Positions 36,231 to 45,063 of a DNA stretch of 64,000 bases are shown here, in pieces. The stretch is from Dermabacter hominis NBRC 106157. GTDB lineage: Bacteria; Actinomycetota; Actinomycetes; Actinomycetales; Dermabacteraceae. Position 1 is the first letter of the stretch, and each line of letters opens with the position of its first letter. The notes beneath the pieces were generated by a model. The model was not told where the DNA came from. It did not search any database and saw nothing but the letters and a program-made list of their open reading frames with translations. The stretch spans positions 47,396-111,395 of the forward strand of contig NZ_BCSI01000005.1 of assembly GCF_001570785.1 (NCBI RefSeq). Direction: 5' to 3'. The translations under genes and the position numbers were made by a program.

Positions 36231-37328
36231 ATGCGTGTCAATGTCCTCATCGCACCGAGCGCGAACAGGGTGTACGGGTTGGAAGCTCCGCGTCTCGCTG
36301 CAGCCGAACTTGCGTTCGTCCTCAACGAGGGTGCTCCCGGCGTGCTCACGGACACGAGCGACGTGCGAGAGGCGGGCCTCGATTTCCTCGCCCTCGACAT
36401 CGACGATGAAGCGTGGGAACGCCCCGAAGTCCAGCGCGAGCTCGCGTTCGCCCTCGCCTACAGCCCGCACGTGTTTGCGGCCTTCGAGGAGGTCGGGCGC
36501 ATGCCCGCCCCAACGGCCGATCGCACGTACGTGGATGAAAGTCCGACGCTTCCCTTGCTCCAGCCGATTCCGCTTCCGGACGTTGAGCGCTACCCGAGTA
36601 CCCTGCTCACGACTCTCAAGTATCAGGGGAAAACAAATGAGCAGTTCACGGCGCTTCTTGTGCACCTCGCGGCGCATGCCGCAGGCAAAGCGCAGGCGCT
36701 GCGCGAGGGAACGTTGCGCGTCCTCGATCCAGTCGCCGGCCGCGGAACCACGCTCAACCAGGCGCTCATGTGGGGGCTGAGCCCCGTGGGCGTGGATCTC
36801 GACAAGAAGGACGCTGAGCTCTACCGCGCGTTCCTCACAACGTGGATGCGCGAGAATCGACTCAAGCACACGACGTCGGACACGAAGCTCACCATCAATA
36901 AGAAAGCGCTCGGGCGGCACTTTCATGCCGAGCTCGCCCGCTCGAAGAGTGATCAGCGCGCGGGGCGCAGCCAGAGCCTCGAGTTCTACACGGCGGATTC
37001 GACCGGACTCGATCACTTTCTCAAAGCCCGCAGCGTCGACGTGATCGTCGCAGACCTCCCTTACGGCGTGCAGCACGGTGCGAAGGTGGGCGCGCACCTC
37101 AGCCGCTCGCCTCTTGATCTCTTGCGAAATGCCCTGCCTGCGTGGACTCGCACTCTCGCCCGCGGCGGTTCCGTGGCTCTGGCCTACAATCGCCACACGA
37201 CTTCCGCGGATGACGTGCACGCTATCCTTCAGGAACACGGGCTTACGAGCGCGGGGGAGGACAGCAACTTTAGGCACCGGGTCGATGCGTCAATCGACCG
37301 AGACATCGCGCTTGCGCGCAAGGCGTAG
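36231..37328 (+). CDS. Trm11-like SAM-dependent RNA methyltransferase
   Basis: The 365-residue product has a Rossmann methyltransferase domain in its second half: motif I LDPVAGRGTTLNQAL and motif IV VIVADLPYGVQHG, where DLPYG stands where Trm11/THUMP-type N2-guanine methyltransferases have DPPYG. The N-terminal half (about 1-110) does not look like a clear THUMP domain. A tRNA or rRNA guanine N2 target is inference. The ATG at 36231 has cggagag in front. It sits between infB and rbfA. Confidence 0.8.
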   Translation: MRVNVLIAPSANRVYGLEAPRLAAAELAFVLNEGAPGVLTDTSDVREAGLDFLALDIDDEAWERPEVQRELAFALAYSPHVFAAFEEVGRMPAPTADRTYVDESPTLPLLQPIPLPDVERYPSTLLTTLKYQGKTNEQFTALLVHLAAHAAGKAQALREGTLRVLDPVAGRGTTLNQALMWGLSPVGVDLDKKDAELYRAFLTTWMRENRLKHTTSDTKLTINKKALGRHFHAELARSKSDQRAGRSQSLEFYTADSTGLDHFLKARSVDVIVADLPYGVQHGAKVGAHLSRSPLDLLRNALPAWTRTLARGGSVALAYNRHTTSADDVHAILQEHGLTSAGEDSNFRHRVDASIDRDIALARKA

Positions 37329-37363
37329 CGCGTCGAAACTTCCGATTACTCAAGGAGAGACCC

Positions 37364-37816
37364 ATGAACGACAATCCCCGCGTACGGCGCCTCGCCGATC
37401 AGATTAAGAAGATCGTGGCCCGCACGCTCGATGAAAAAGTCAAGGATCCGCGGCTCGGTTTCGTGACGGTCACCGATGTTCGCCTCACCGGCGATGGCCA
37501 GCACGCCTCGATTTTCTACACCGTCTATGGAAGCGACGAGGAGCGAGCAGGGACCGCTGCCGCTCTCAAGGCCGCAAAAGGCATGCTGCGGAGCGCTGTG
37601 GGGCGCGGCATCACCGCGCGCCTCACTCCGTCTCTCGAGTTCTTCGAGGACACGATCCCGGAAACGTCGAAAACGATCGAGGATCTTCTCGTCGAAGCGC
37701 ACCACCGCGACAGCGAGCTTGAACGCGAACGTGCCGGCAAGCAGTTCGCGGGTGACGCCGATCCCTACCGCGTCCCCGGCGAGCATCTCGTGGACGACGA
37801 CGAGGACGATGAGTAA
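37364..37816 (+). CDS. rbfA: Ribosome-binding factor A
   Basis: RbfA is a cold-shock 30S maturation factor. The 150-residue product has the KH-like fold: RVRRLADQIKKIVARTLDEKVKDPRLG and SAVGRGITARLTPSLEFFEDTIPE, and a 30-residue acidic tail. ATG after aaggagaga. Overlaps truB by 8 bp. Confidence 0.96.
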   Translation: MNDNPRVRRLADQIKKIVARTLDEKVKDPRLGFVTVTDVRLTGDGQHASIFYTVYGSDEERAGTAAALKAAKGMLRSAVGRGITARLTPSLEFFEDTIPETSKTIEDLLVEAHHRDSELERERAGKQFAGDADPYRVPGEHLVDDDEDDE

Positions 37817-38768
37817 AAAACGCGCGGGGGAGGGGCCTCACGGTTTCCTCCTCCTCGATAAGCCGGCGGGGCTGACGAGTCACGACGTTGTCGCACGCGT
37901 GCGCTACCACCTCAATACGCGCAAGGTCGGTCACGCGGGCACGCTTGACCCCGCCGCGACGGGCCTCCTCCTTCTCGGCGTAGGGCACGGCACAAAGCTG
38001 CTCACCTATGCCGTGGGACTCGATAAGACCTATGAAGCGACGATTCGACTCGGGCATGCGACCGTCACGGACGATGCGGAAGGTGAGCGGCTTGGCGACG
38101 TTGCCCCCGCGCATGAGCTGCGTGCACTGAAGGAGGATCGCAGCAGGCTCGAGAGCGCCATCGGTGACCTTACGGGAGATATCGAGCAAGTCCCGAGCGC
38201 CGTGAGCGCAATCAAGGTGGGCGGCGTGCGCTCCTACGCCCGCGTGCGCGGGGGAGAGGAGGTCGAACTCGCCGCGCGCCCCATCCGCGTGGAGCGCTTC
38301 GAGATTCGTGATCTCCGCATGGCAGGAGACTTCCTCGACGTAGATTGCGTCGTGGACTGCAGCTCCGGCACCTACATCCGTGCGCTTGCACGCGACCTCG
38401 GCGCTGCCCTCGGAGTAGGCGGGCACCTCACCGCTTTACGGCGCACGCGCGTGGGCGACTTTACCGTGGACAACGCCCAGCGAATTCCTGAGCGCGATGC
38501 GCCGCGCGCGGCAGAAGCCCCTTCGGGAGGATTGCACCTCACGCCGCTGGGCGAAGCGGCCCTGTCGTTTTTGCCTTTGCGAGCCGTGAGCGAGCGCGAA
38601 GCTGCAGCGCTCAGGTATGGGCAATGGATTGAGGCTCCTCAAGCGTCGGAACCCGAAACCTACCCGGCGGCCGCGATCGTGCCGCCCACGGGTGAGCTCG
38701 TGGCAATCGTCGAACCGGCCCCCAAAAGAGGCCTCCTCAAGAGTGCGAGCGTTATACCGCGTCTCTAA
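37809..38768 (+). CDS. truB: tRNA pseudouridine-55 synthase
   Basis: TruB forms pseudouridine 55 in the T arm of tRNA. The 319-residue product has GFLLLDKPAGLTSHDVV, the catalytic Asp47 in GHAGTLDPAATG, and the SGTYIRALARDLG motif. The ATG at 37809 lies inside the rbfA end. The normal partner ribF is displaced by an opposite-strand L,D-transpeptidase gene. Confidence 0.96.
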   Translation: MSKKRAGEGPHGFLLLDKPAGLTSHDVVARVRYHLNTRKVGHAGTLDPAATGLLLLGVGHGTKLLTYAVGLDKTYEATIRLGHATVTDDAEGERLGDVAPAHELRALKEDRSRLESAIGDLTGDIEQVPSAVSAIKVGGVRSYARVRGGEEVELAARPIRVERFEIRDLRMAGDFLDVDCVVDCSSGTYIRALARDLGAALGVGGHLTALRRTRVGDFTVDNAQRIPERDAPRAAEAPSGGLHLTPLGEAALSFLPLRAVSEREAAALRYGQWIEAPQASEPETYPAAAIVPPTGELVAIVEPAPKRGLLKSASVIPRL

Positions 38769-38788
38769 AGCGCGCCGGTTCCCCGCTG

Positions 38789-40285
38789 TCAGCGGTGCGA
38801 GACGACCTTCGTTCCGAGGCTTGCCCACTCGAACAGCCACTTGGCGTCCTTGACGCGCATGTTCACGCAACCGTGCGAGGCGGAGTAGCCGAAGCTCGAG
38901 CGCCACGGTGCGGAGTGGAGCGCATAGCCCTTGTGGAAGAACTGGTTGTATTTCACGTTACGCGAGCAGTAGCTGTAGCGGGGGGTGCAGCCCATGTCCT
39001 GAACCTCGGTGCGGTACCAGATCTCGTACTCACCCGTGGGGGTTTCGGTGCCCTTACCGCCATCGACGATAGACACTGGGCCAAATACGGCCTTGTCGCC
39101 GACGTAGGCGGTGACGGTCTTGTCGGCGAGGTTGATGTCGATCCACTTCTCGCCGTTGTGGGCCTCGGCGGGCGCGTACGAGGGAAGCTCACCCGGAACC
39201 TTCGAGAGGTCGACGGGCGCCTTCTCGACCTTCTTTTCCTTCACCTCGGCTTTTTCAACCTCGGTCGTCATGGCAACGTCGAGGTTTTCACCGGTGGAGA
39301 GCGCGTGGGTGAGCTTCTGGGTGATGTCCTTCGCGTTCGTTACCTTGATGCCGTCCCTGCCGGGGGAGACTTCGGTGCGAGAACCGTCCTCGCCGACCTC
39401 GACGAGGCCGTCCTTTTTGCTCTTTGCGACCTTTTCAGTCAGCTTTCCAACGTAGCCGTCGACCTTCTCTTCATCGACCGTGATCTCAAAATGGTCCCCT
39501 GCCTCATTCGGGGCGATGGAGACGAAGTTAAGGCGGTCCTTGCGCTTGACCTCGAAGGTTTTGTCCTCGGGGCCCGTCACGACGAGGGAGCTCTTGAGCA
39601 TGGTTTCGAGCTTGTCGAGCGTGGCCTGTGCGGTTTCGGTGTTGAGCTGCGGCTCGATGGTCGTGAACTCTTGCGTCACGGTGAAGTCTTTGAGCTCGGG
39701 CGCGTGTTTTTTCACGTCCTTGACGAAGTTGGCGGGGTCGACGCCCTTGCCTGCCTTCGATTCAACGACGGAGAACTCCTTGGTCTCGTCGTCCTGGACG
39801 ATCTGCGCATCGACGGGCTCGACTTCGTTGTCGGGAACGAGGGACTCGGCGTAGGCGCGGGCCTTCTCCTCGTCGACGGTGACAACGGGCGTGATGGAGT
39901 GCGTGCCGCTCAGGGCAGCGCTCACAACCGACGGGATGCTCGACTCGCGCGAAAGGGCTTTCTCGACAGTCTTATCGACGTCGATGCGCCCACCGATCTC
40001 CTCGAGGGGAACGGTTGTGCGCTCGCCGTTGGCGTCGACGGTGACAGTGACGCCGGTGGTCTCTTTCTGGACGATTGTGCGAATTTGCTCGGCCGTTTTT
40101 CCAGCGACATCGACTCCGGCAATCGTGGTGCCGGGCAGGGCCTTGCCCTCGAACTGCTTTGCGTACGCGAACGAGCCGCCGGTCGCGACGAGTGCGATGA
40201 CGACAGCCAAGGCCGTGAGAACGAGAAGTACTGTTCGACCGTGCTTCTTGGAAGCGGGAGTGTGTGTCACGGGGGTGGTTGACAT
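38789..40285 (-). CDS. L,D-transpeptidase (YkuD) with peptidoglycan-binding-like repeats
   Basis: The 498-residue product has one N-terminal membrane segment (about 17-42), a long Thr/Glu/Lys-rich extracellular region with two domains of the PG_binding_4 (VanW-associated) type (GTTIAGVDVAGKTAEQI and similar), and a C-terminal YkuD domain with H471-G-C473 in SASHGCVNM. YkuD enzymes form 3-3 crosslinks or anchor proteins to peptidoglycan. Minus-strand TACAGT (40329-40324) is a plausible -10, with gaaggatcg before the ATG. Convergent with truB, divergent from ribF. Confidence 0.93.
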   Translation of the reverse strand: MSTTPVTHTPASKKHGRTVLLVLTALAVVIALVATGGSFAYAKQFEGKALPGTTIAGVDVAGKTAEQIRTIVQKETTGVTVTVDANGERTTVPLEEIGGRIDVDKTVEKALSRESSIPSVVSAALSGTHSITPVVTVDEEKARAYAESLVPDNEVEPVDAQIVQDDETKEFSVVESKAGKGVDPANFVKDVKKHAPELKDFTVTQEFTTIEPQLNTETAQATLDKLETMLKSSLVVTGPEDKTFEVKRKDRLNFVSIAPNEAGDHFEITVDEEKVDGYVGKLTEKVAKSKKDGLVEVGEDGSRTEVSPGRDGIKVTNAKDITQKLTHALSTGENLDVAMTTEVEKAEVKEKKVEKAPVDLSKVPGELPSYAPAEAHNGEKWIDINLADKTVTAYVGDKAVFGPVSIVDGGKGTETPTGEYEIWYRTEVQDMGCTPRYSYCSRNVKYNQFFHKGYALHSAPWRSSFGYSASHGCVNMRVKDAKWLFEWASLGTKVVSHR

Positions 40286-40441
40286 GCGCTCGATCCTTCA
40301 CACGTAGAGAGGGGACAACGTTCACTGTAGCGAATGTGCGCGACAGATTTAAGATGCAAGGAAGTATGCGAGGTGTGTCATGGGTGACGTTACCGGCCCA
40401 GCCCGCAAAGCCTCCTGGCTGTTCATCGGTTAAGGTGGCAT

Positions 40442-41479
40442 GTGTTCGATCCCCTCCCACGAAAGCTTGTCGTGAACGAAGTGACCTCCTCGCGCGTGTG
40501 GCGCGACCCTCATGAGGTTCCGCGTGAACTCGCTCCGGGCGTGGTGACGATCGGGAACTTTGACGGCGTTCACCGTGGTCACCGCCGCGTCATCGACTCG
40601 CTCGTGTCGTACGCGAGCGCTCACGACCTTGCGCCGCGCGCCCTCACTTTCCATCCGCATCCCCGTCACGTCATGACCGGTAGCGAAGAGCCGATGCTGA
40701 TCACGGGGTATGACGATCGAAATGCCCTCGTGTGCGAAGCGGGTGTCGAAGATTTGCTCGATGTCCACTTCACACTCGAGTTTGCGCAGCTGCGCGCTGA
40801 GGAGTTCGTGCGCGAGTACCTTGTTGACCTCCTTCGTGCGCGTGCAGTTGTGCTCGGGAAGGACTCGCGGTTCGGGCGCCGTAACGAAGGCGACTTTCAC
40901 ACGATGGTCGAACTCGGCGAGAAGTACGGCTTCCAGGTCGTGAGTGTCGAGGAGCTCGATGCGGATACCGAGGCGGAATCGGGAGGGCGCGAGCGCATCT
41001 CCTCGACTCTCGTTCGGAAGAGTTTGCTTGCGGGTGATACGCCCGGCGCTGCGCGCATGCTCGGCCGGTGGCACTCGGTGCGCGACACGGTACGCCATGG
41101 CTTTAAGCGTGGGCGGGAACTCGGATTCCCCACGGCAAACTTCAGTGCCCACCCGAGTGGTGCCGTCCCGATCGACGGGGTGTACGCGGGCTACTTTTCG
41201 GTACTTGACGGCGACCGATTCCTCGAGCGGGTTCCCGCGACCATTTCCGTGGGCACGAACCCGACGTTCGAAGAGGGCCCTGCTTACCGGATCGTGGAGA
41301 CGTACGTGCTCGGCTCGCACGAGTACGAGCTCTACGATCGGCAAGCAAAGGTTGAGTTTGTCGAGCGGCTTAGGCCGACGCTTGCCTTCGATGGCATCGA
41401 GGCCCTGGTCGAGCAGATGCACCGCGATGTTGCCGTGACTCGCAGCACTCTTGCCGCTCATGGCGACCCGTGCGCCTAA
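40442..41479 (+). CDS. ribF: Bifunctional riboflavin kinase / FAD synthetase
   Basis: RibF converts riboflavin to FMN and FAD. The 345-residue product has the nucleotidyltransferase motif TIGNFDGVHRGHRRV and, later, the flavokinase domain with GRELGFPTANF and DGVYAGYFSV. The GTG start at 40442 lies 5 nt after TAAGGT, so a very short or absent leader is possible. Confidence 0.96.
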   Translation: MFDPLPRKLVVNEVTSSRVWRDPHEVPRELAPGVVTIGNFDGVHRGHRRVIDSLVSYASAHDLAPRALTFHPHPRHVMTGSEEPMLITGYDDRNALVCEAGVEDLLDVHFTLEFAQLRAEEFVREYLVDLLRARAVVLGKDSRFGRRNEGDFHTMVELGEKYGFQVVSVEELDADTEAESGGRERISSTLVRKSLLAGDTPGAARMLGRWHSVRDTVRHGFKRGRELGFPTANFSAHPSGAVPIDGVYAGYFSVLDGDRFLERVPATISVGTNPTFEEGPAYRIVETYVLGSHEYELYDRQAKVEFVERLRPTLAFDGIEALVEQMHRDVAVTRSTLAAHGDPCA

Positions 41480-41582
41480 CGCTGCTGCTAGCCTTGAAAG
41501 GCCGTGCTTTATCGGCCACGGATTCTAAGTGCTCGGGAGAACAGGCCCCGGTGCGCCGTGCAACAAGGTGATAGGAGAGCCA

Positions 41583-41852
41583 GTGGCTTACGATTCCTCC
41601 GTCAAACAGGAGATCATTAAGGAATACGGTCTGAGCGAGGGTGACACCGGCTCGCCCGAGGTGCAGATTGCGCTTCTGTCGCATCGCATCAACTACCTCA
41701 CCGAGCACCTCAAGGATCACAAGCACGATCACCACACCCGTCGTGGTCTGCTTCTCCTCGTTGGTCGCCGCAAGCGCCTTCTGCAGTACCTGCAGTCGGT
41801 CGACATTGAGCGTTACCGTTCGCTGATTCAGCGTCTCGGTCTGCGCCGCTGA
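41583..41852 (+). CDS. rpsO: 30S ribosomal protein S15 (uS15)
   Basis: The 89-residue product has the family length and sequence ([44 protein letters not shown]). GTG 41583 follows taggagagcca. It is followed by a terminator and pnp, the widespread rpsO-pnp order. Confidence 0.98.
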   Translation: MAYDSSVKQEIIKEYGLSEGDTGSPEVQIALLSHRINYLTEHLKDHKHDHHTRRGLLLLVGRRKRLLQYLQSVDIERYRSLIQRLGLRR

Positions 41853-41860
41853 CTTTATTC

Positions 41861-41891
41861 CGCCGCTCACCCGCCGGGTGGGCGGCGTTTT
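41861..41891 (+). terminator. Terminator after rpsO
   Basis: CGCCGCTCACCC (41861-41872) pairs with GGGTGGGCGGCG (41876-41887), one G-U pair, followed by TTTTA. Partial read-through would couple rpsO to pnp. Confidence 0.8.
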
Positions 41892-41901
41892 ACCATCCAT
41901 C

Positions 41902-42011
41902 GAGTTTTCCTTGCAACAATGATGAGGAGGGGATCGGTCCTCGGCAGTGACGTCTTCCGCGCAGGCGGGATACGCGACTGGCGATGGCCGGCCCCACGGC
42001 AAAGAAAACTC
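41902..42011 (+). promoter_or_regulatory. pnp leader with long-range complementary arms
   Basis: GAGTTTTCCTTGC (41902-41914) and GCAAAGAAAACTC (41999-42011) are complementary at 12 of 13 positions and would close an 84-nt loop in the leader, ending 32 nt before the pnp ATG. A long leader duplex controls E. coli pnp by RNase III and PNPase; a similar role here is inference only, and requires read-through from rpsO or a promoter to the left. Confidence 0.4.
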
Positions 42012-42043
42012 TTGTTCACCACAGAAAGAGAGTGACAGTGACC

Positions 42044-44281
42044 ATGGAAGGCCACAACATTCATTCAACGATCGCCACGATCGACAACGGCTCGTACGGC
42101 AAGCGCGAAGTGCGCTTTGAAACCGGCCGCCTCGCAAAGCAGGCCGCGGGTGCCGTCGCCGTCTACCTCGACGACGACACGATGGTGTTCAGCGCAACCG
42201 CTGTCTCTAACCAGCCGAAGGAGCAGTTCGACTTCTTCCCGCTGACCGTTGACGTCGAAGAGCGCATGTACGCCGCGGGCCGCATCCCCGGCTCCTTCTT
42301 CCGTCGCGAGGGCCGCCCGGGCACCGACGCGATCCTCGCAGCCCGTCTGACAGACCGCCCGCTGCGCCCCGCCTTCGTCAAGGGCCTGCGCAACGAGGTC
42401 CAGGTTGTTCTCACGGTTATGGCTGTGAACCCCGACGATGCCTATGACGTCGTGGGCATCAACGGCGCCTCGGCATCGACCCAGATCTCGGGCCTGCCGT
42501 TCTCGGGCCCCATCGGGGGCGTACGCATCGCGCTCATGCCGAACGCCGAGGGCGGCCAGTGGATCGCCTTCCCGACCTTCAGCCAGCTCGATGAGGCCGT
42601 GTTCTCGATGGTTGTCGCGGGCCGCATCGTTGAAGATGACGTCGCGATCATGATGGTTGAGGCCGAGGCGACCGATCACGCCTGGTCGCTCATCAAGGAG
42701 CAGGGAGCGGTGGCACCGACCGAAGAGGTCGTCGCCCAGGGCCTCGAAGCTGCCAAGGTTTACATCCGCACGCTGTGCGAGGCGCAGAAGGAGCTCGCCG
42801 CGAAGGCCGCCAAGCCCGTTCGCGAGTTCCCGCTCTTCCTCGACTACCAGGACGATGCGTACGATCTCGTCGCCGACGCGGCGACCGATCGTCTCCGTGA
42901 GGTCATGAGCATCGCGGGCAAGCAAGAACGCGAAGAGGCCACCGAGACCCTGCTCGCGCAGGTCAAGGAGGAACTCGCCGACAAGCTCGAGGACCGCGAG
43001 AAGGAAATTACTGGAGCCTTCCGTGCGCTCACGAAGAAGGTCGTGCGCGAGAAGATCCTTACGGAGGGCGTGCGTATTGACGGCCGCGGCCTTCGCGACA
43101 TCCGCCAGCTTTCGGCCGAGGTCGAGGTGCTCCCGCGAGTGCACGGTTCGGCTATCTTCGAGCGCGGCGAGACCCAGATCCTCGGCGTCACCACCCTCAA
43201 CATGCTCAAGATGGAGCAGCAGATCGACGGCCTTTCGCCTGTGGATCACAAGCGCTACATCCACCACTACAACTTCCCGCCCTACTCGACCGGTGAGACG
43301 GGCCGCGTGGGCTCGCCCAAGCGCCGCGAGATCGGCCACGGCATGCTCGCCGAGCGCGCACTCGTCCCGGTTCTGCCGAGCCGCGAGGAGTTCCCGTACG
43401 CGATTCGACAGGTATCCGAGGCCCTCGGATCCAACGGTTCGACCTCGATGGGCTCCGTGTGCGCCTCGACTCTCGCGCTCCTGAACGCCGGTGTGCCGCT
43501 CAAGGCGCCCGTTGCCGGTATCGCCATGGGCCTCGTTTCCGACACCGTGAACGGAGAGACCAAGTACGCGGCCCTCACCGACATCCTCGGTGCAGAGGAC
43601 GCTTTCGGCGACATGGACTTCAAGGTCGCGGGAACCTCCGAGTTTGTGACGGCTATCCAGCTCGACACGAAGCTTGACGGCATCCCCGCTTCCGTTCTCG
43701 CGGGTGCCCTCTCGCAGGCTCGCGAGGCTCGCCTGCACATCCTCTCGATTCTCGAAGAGGCCATCGATCAGCCCGATGAGATGAGCCCCAACGCGCCGCG
43801 AGTTCTCGCCGTCACCATCCCGGTGGACAAGATCGGCGCGGTCATCGGCCCGAAGGGGCAGATGATCAACCAGATCCAGGACGACACCGGAGCGGACATC
43901 ACGATCGAGGACGACGGCACCGTGTACATCGGCGCGACCGACGGCCCCTCGGCCGAGGCTGCGCGTGCGGCCGTCAACGCGATTGCTAACCCGCTTGTGC
44001 CAGAGGTCGGCGAACGCTACCTCGGCACGGTCGTGCGTGTCGTCGACTTCGGCGCGTTCATCTCGCTCACGCCTGGCAAGGACGGCCTGCTGCACGTCTC
44101 GCAGTTGCGTAAGCTCAACGGCGGCAAGCGCGTGGAGAGCGTCGAAGACGTCGTGAGCGTCGGCCAGAAGATCGAGGTCGAGATTCGCGAGATCGACTCG
44201 CGTGGCAAGATCTCGCTCGCGGTGGCGGCTGACGAAGACGACGCTGAGAAGACGGACGAGTCCGAGCAGGGCGCCGAGTAG
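42044..44281 (+). CDS. pnp: Polyribonucleotide nucleotidyltransferase (PNPase)
   Basis: PNPase degrades RNA 3'-5' by phosphorolysis and can also make heteropolymeric tails. The 745-residue product has two RNase PH domains, the linking helical domain, KH ([21 protein letters not shown]) and S1 ([17 protein letters not shown]) domains. The MEGH start at 42044 fits actinobacterial homologues; GTG 42032 and 42038 are in-frame alternatives. Confidence 0.97.
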   Translation: MEGHNIHSTIATIDNGSYGKREVRFETGRLAKQAAGAVAVYLDDDTMVFSATAVSNQPKEQFDFFPLTVDVEERMYAAGRIPGSFFRREGRPGTDAILAARLTDRPLRPAFVKGLRNEVQVVLTVMAVNPDDAYDVVGINGASASTQISGLPFSGPIGGVRIALMPNAEGGQWIAFPTFSQLDEAVFSMVVAGRIVEDDVAIMMVEAEATDHAWSLIKEQGAVAPTEEVVAQGLEAAKVYIRTLCEAQKELAAKAAKPVREFPLFLDYQDDAYDLVADAATDRLREVMSIAGKQEREEATETLLAQVKEELADKLEDREKEITGAFRALTKKVVREKILTEGVRIDGRGLRDIRQLSAEVEVLPRVHGSAIFERGETQILGVTTLNMLKMEQQIDGLSPVDHKRYIHHYNFPPYSTGETGRVGSPKRREIGHGMLAERALVPVLPSREEFPYAIRQVSEALGSNGSTSMGSVCASTLALLNAGVPLKAPVAGIAMGLVSDTVNGETKYAALTDILGAEDAFGDMDFKVAGTSEFVTAIQLDTKLDGIPASVLAGALSQAREARLHILSILEEAIDQPDEMSPNAPRVLAVTIPVDKIGAVIGPKGQMINQIQDDTGADITIEDDGTVYIGATDGPSAEAARAAVNAIANPLVPEVGERYLGTVVRVVDFGAFISLTPGKDGLLHVSQLRKLNGGKRVESVEDVVSVGQKIEVEIREIDSRGKISLAVAADEDDAEKTDESEQGAE

Positions 44282-44310
44282 CCTTTCGCGCTCACACGCG
44301 AAGCAAGACG

Positions 44311-44346
44311 AGAGTGGGCGGCCAGGAAATCCTGGCCGCCCACTCT
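44311..44346. terminator. Bidirectional terminator between pnp and RDD gene
   Basis: AGAGTGGGCGGCCAGGA (44311-44327) is perfectly complementary to 44330-44346: a 17-bp stem with a 2-nt loop between convergent genes. Flanking A/T tracts are short on both sides. Confidence 0.8.
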
Positions 44347-44364
44347 ATTGCTGGGGAGAGCTTT

Positions 44365-44970
44365 CTAGCTATTGGCGATGACGACGGTCTTGGCGACTTT
44401 GTCGTGCCAGCCCTGGCGGCGGCCCGAGCCGTCGAACAGGGGCGAGAGCCAGCATGCGAGCGAGGCCAAGCTGCCCACGATGGGAATGATGGCCATGAGG
44501 CCGGGGAGCGCGAAGCGGAGAGCTGCGTTGACGAGTCGAGGTGTCTCACCTGTCTCGAGACTCACAACCTTGATCTTCATGGCCATTTTCCCGAGAGTTG
44601 CGCCGAAGCGTGCGAGCATGAGGGTTTCGTAGACGAGACCGGCGATCGCGATGAAGAGAATTCCGACCCCGGTAACGATAATGGCCAGCCCGAATCCGGC
44701 ATCGGAGCCGTCACTCGCCGACGCGATGGCACCGATGATGCCACCGAGGATGACAGCGGCGATGCCGCCAGCGAAGCCGGCAATGAGAGCATCGATGATA
44801 CGGGCAAGAGCACGCTGACCGATGCTCGCGAGAGTACGAGTACCCTTCCCGGGGATCTCTACGCTTTCAGAGCCCGAACCGGATGACTGCTGGCCGAAGC
44901 TTTGCTGACCTTGGTAGCTCTGGTTCATGTGCGGATTCTGCGGCTGGAAATTAGGGGTGGGGTTCGACAT
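44365..44970 (-). CDS. RDD-family membrane protein
   Basis: The 201-residue product has a 45-residue Pro/Gln/Ser/Gly-rich N-terminus and about four membrane segments (first near 60-85, ALARIIDALIAGFAGGIAAVI). The RDD motif appears as QRALARIIDALI, with ATLGKMAMKIKVVSLETGE in the middle. RDD proteins are mostly uncharacterised; some are implicated in ion exchange. Gaggagaaaa precedes the ATG on the minus strand. Confidence 0.88.
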   Translation of the reverse strand: MSNPTPNFQPQNPHMNQSYQGQQSFGQQSSGSGSESVEIPGKGTRTLASIGQRALARIIDALIAGFAGGIAAVILGGIIGAIASASDGSDAGFGLAIIVTGVGILFIAIAGLVYETLMLARFGATLGKMAMKIKVVSLETGETPRLVNAALRFALPGLMAIIPIVGSLASLACWLSPLFDGSGRRQGWHDKVAKTVVIANS

Positions 44971-45022
44971 TTTTCTCCTCGAGAAAACTGACAACGAAAG
45001 TACGGCTGCGAATGACCGCGCC

Positions 45023-45031
45023 TATAGAGTA
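45023..45031. promoter_or_regulatory. Overlapping divergent -10 candidates, RDD gene and M16 peptidase
   Basis: TAGAGT (45025-45030, plus) and TACTCT (45031-45026, minus) overlap, placing both start sites about 35-60 nt from the respective genes. If both are used, the two promoters exclude each other. Confidence 0.35.
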
Positions 45032-45063
45032 ATGCACACCACTAGGAGAAGGACCTTTTTCAC

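Noticed and set aside
38795..40282. 495-codon plus-strand frame opposite the L,D-transpeptidase
   Set aside because: The minus-strand protein has a membrane segment and a YkuD SHGCVNM motif; the plus-strand frame has none.
42065..44095. 676-codon minus-strand frame
   Set aside because: Antisense shadow of pnp; no family resemblance.
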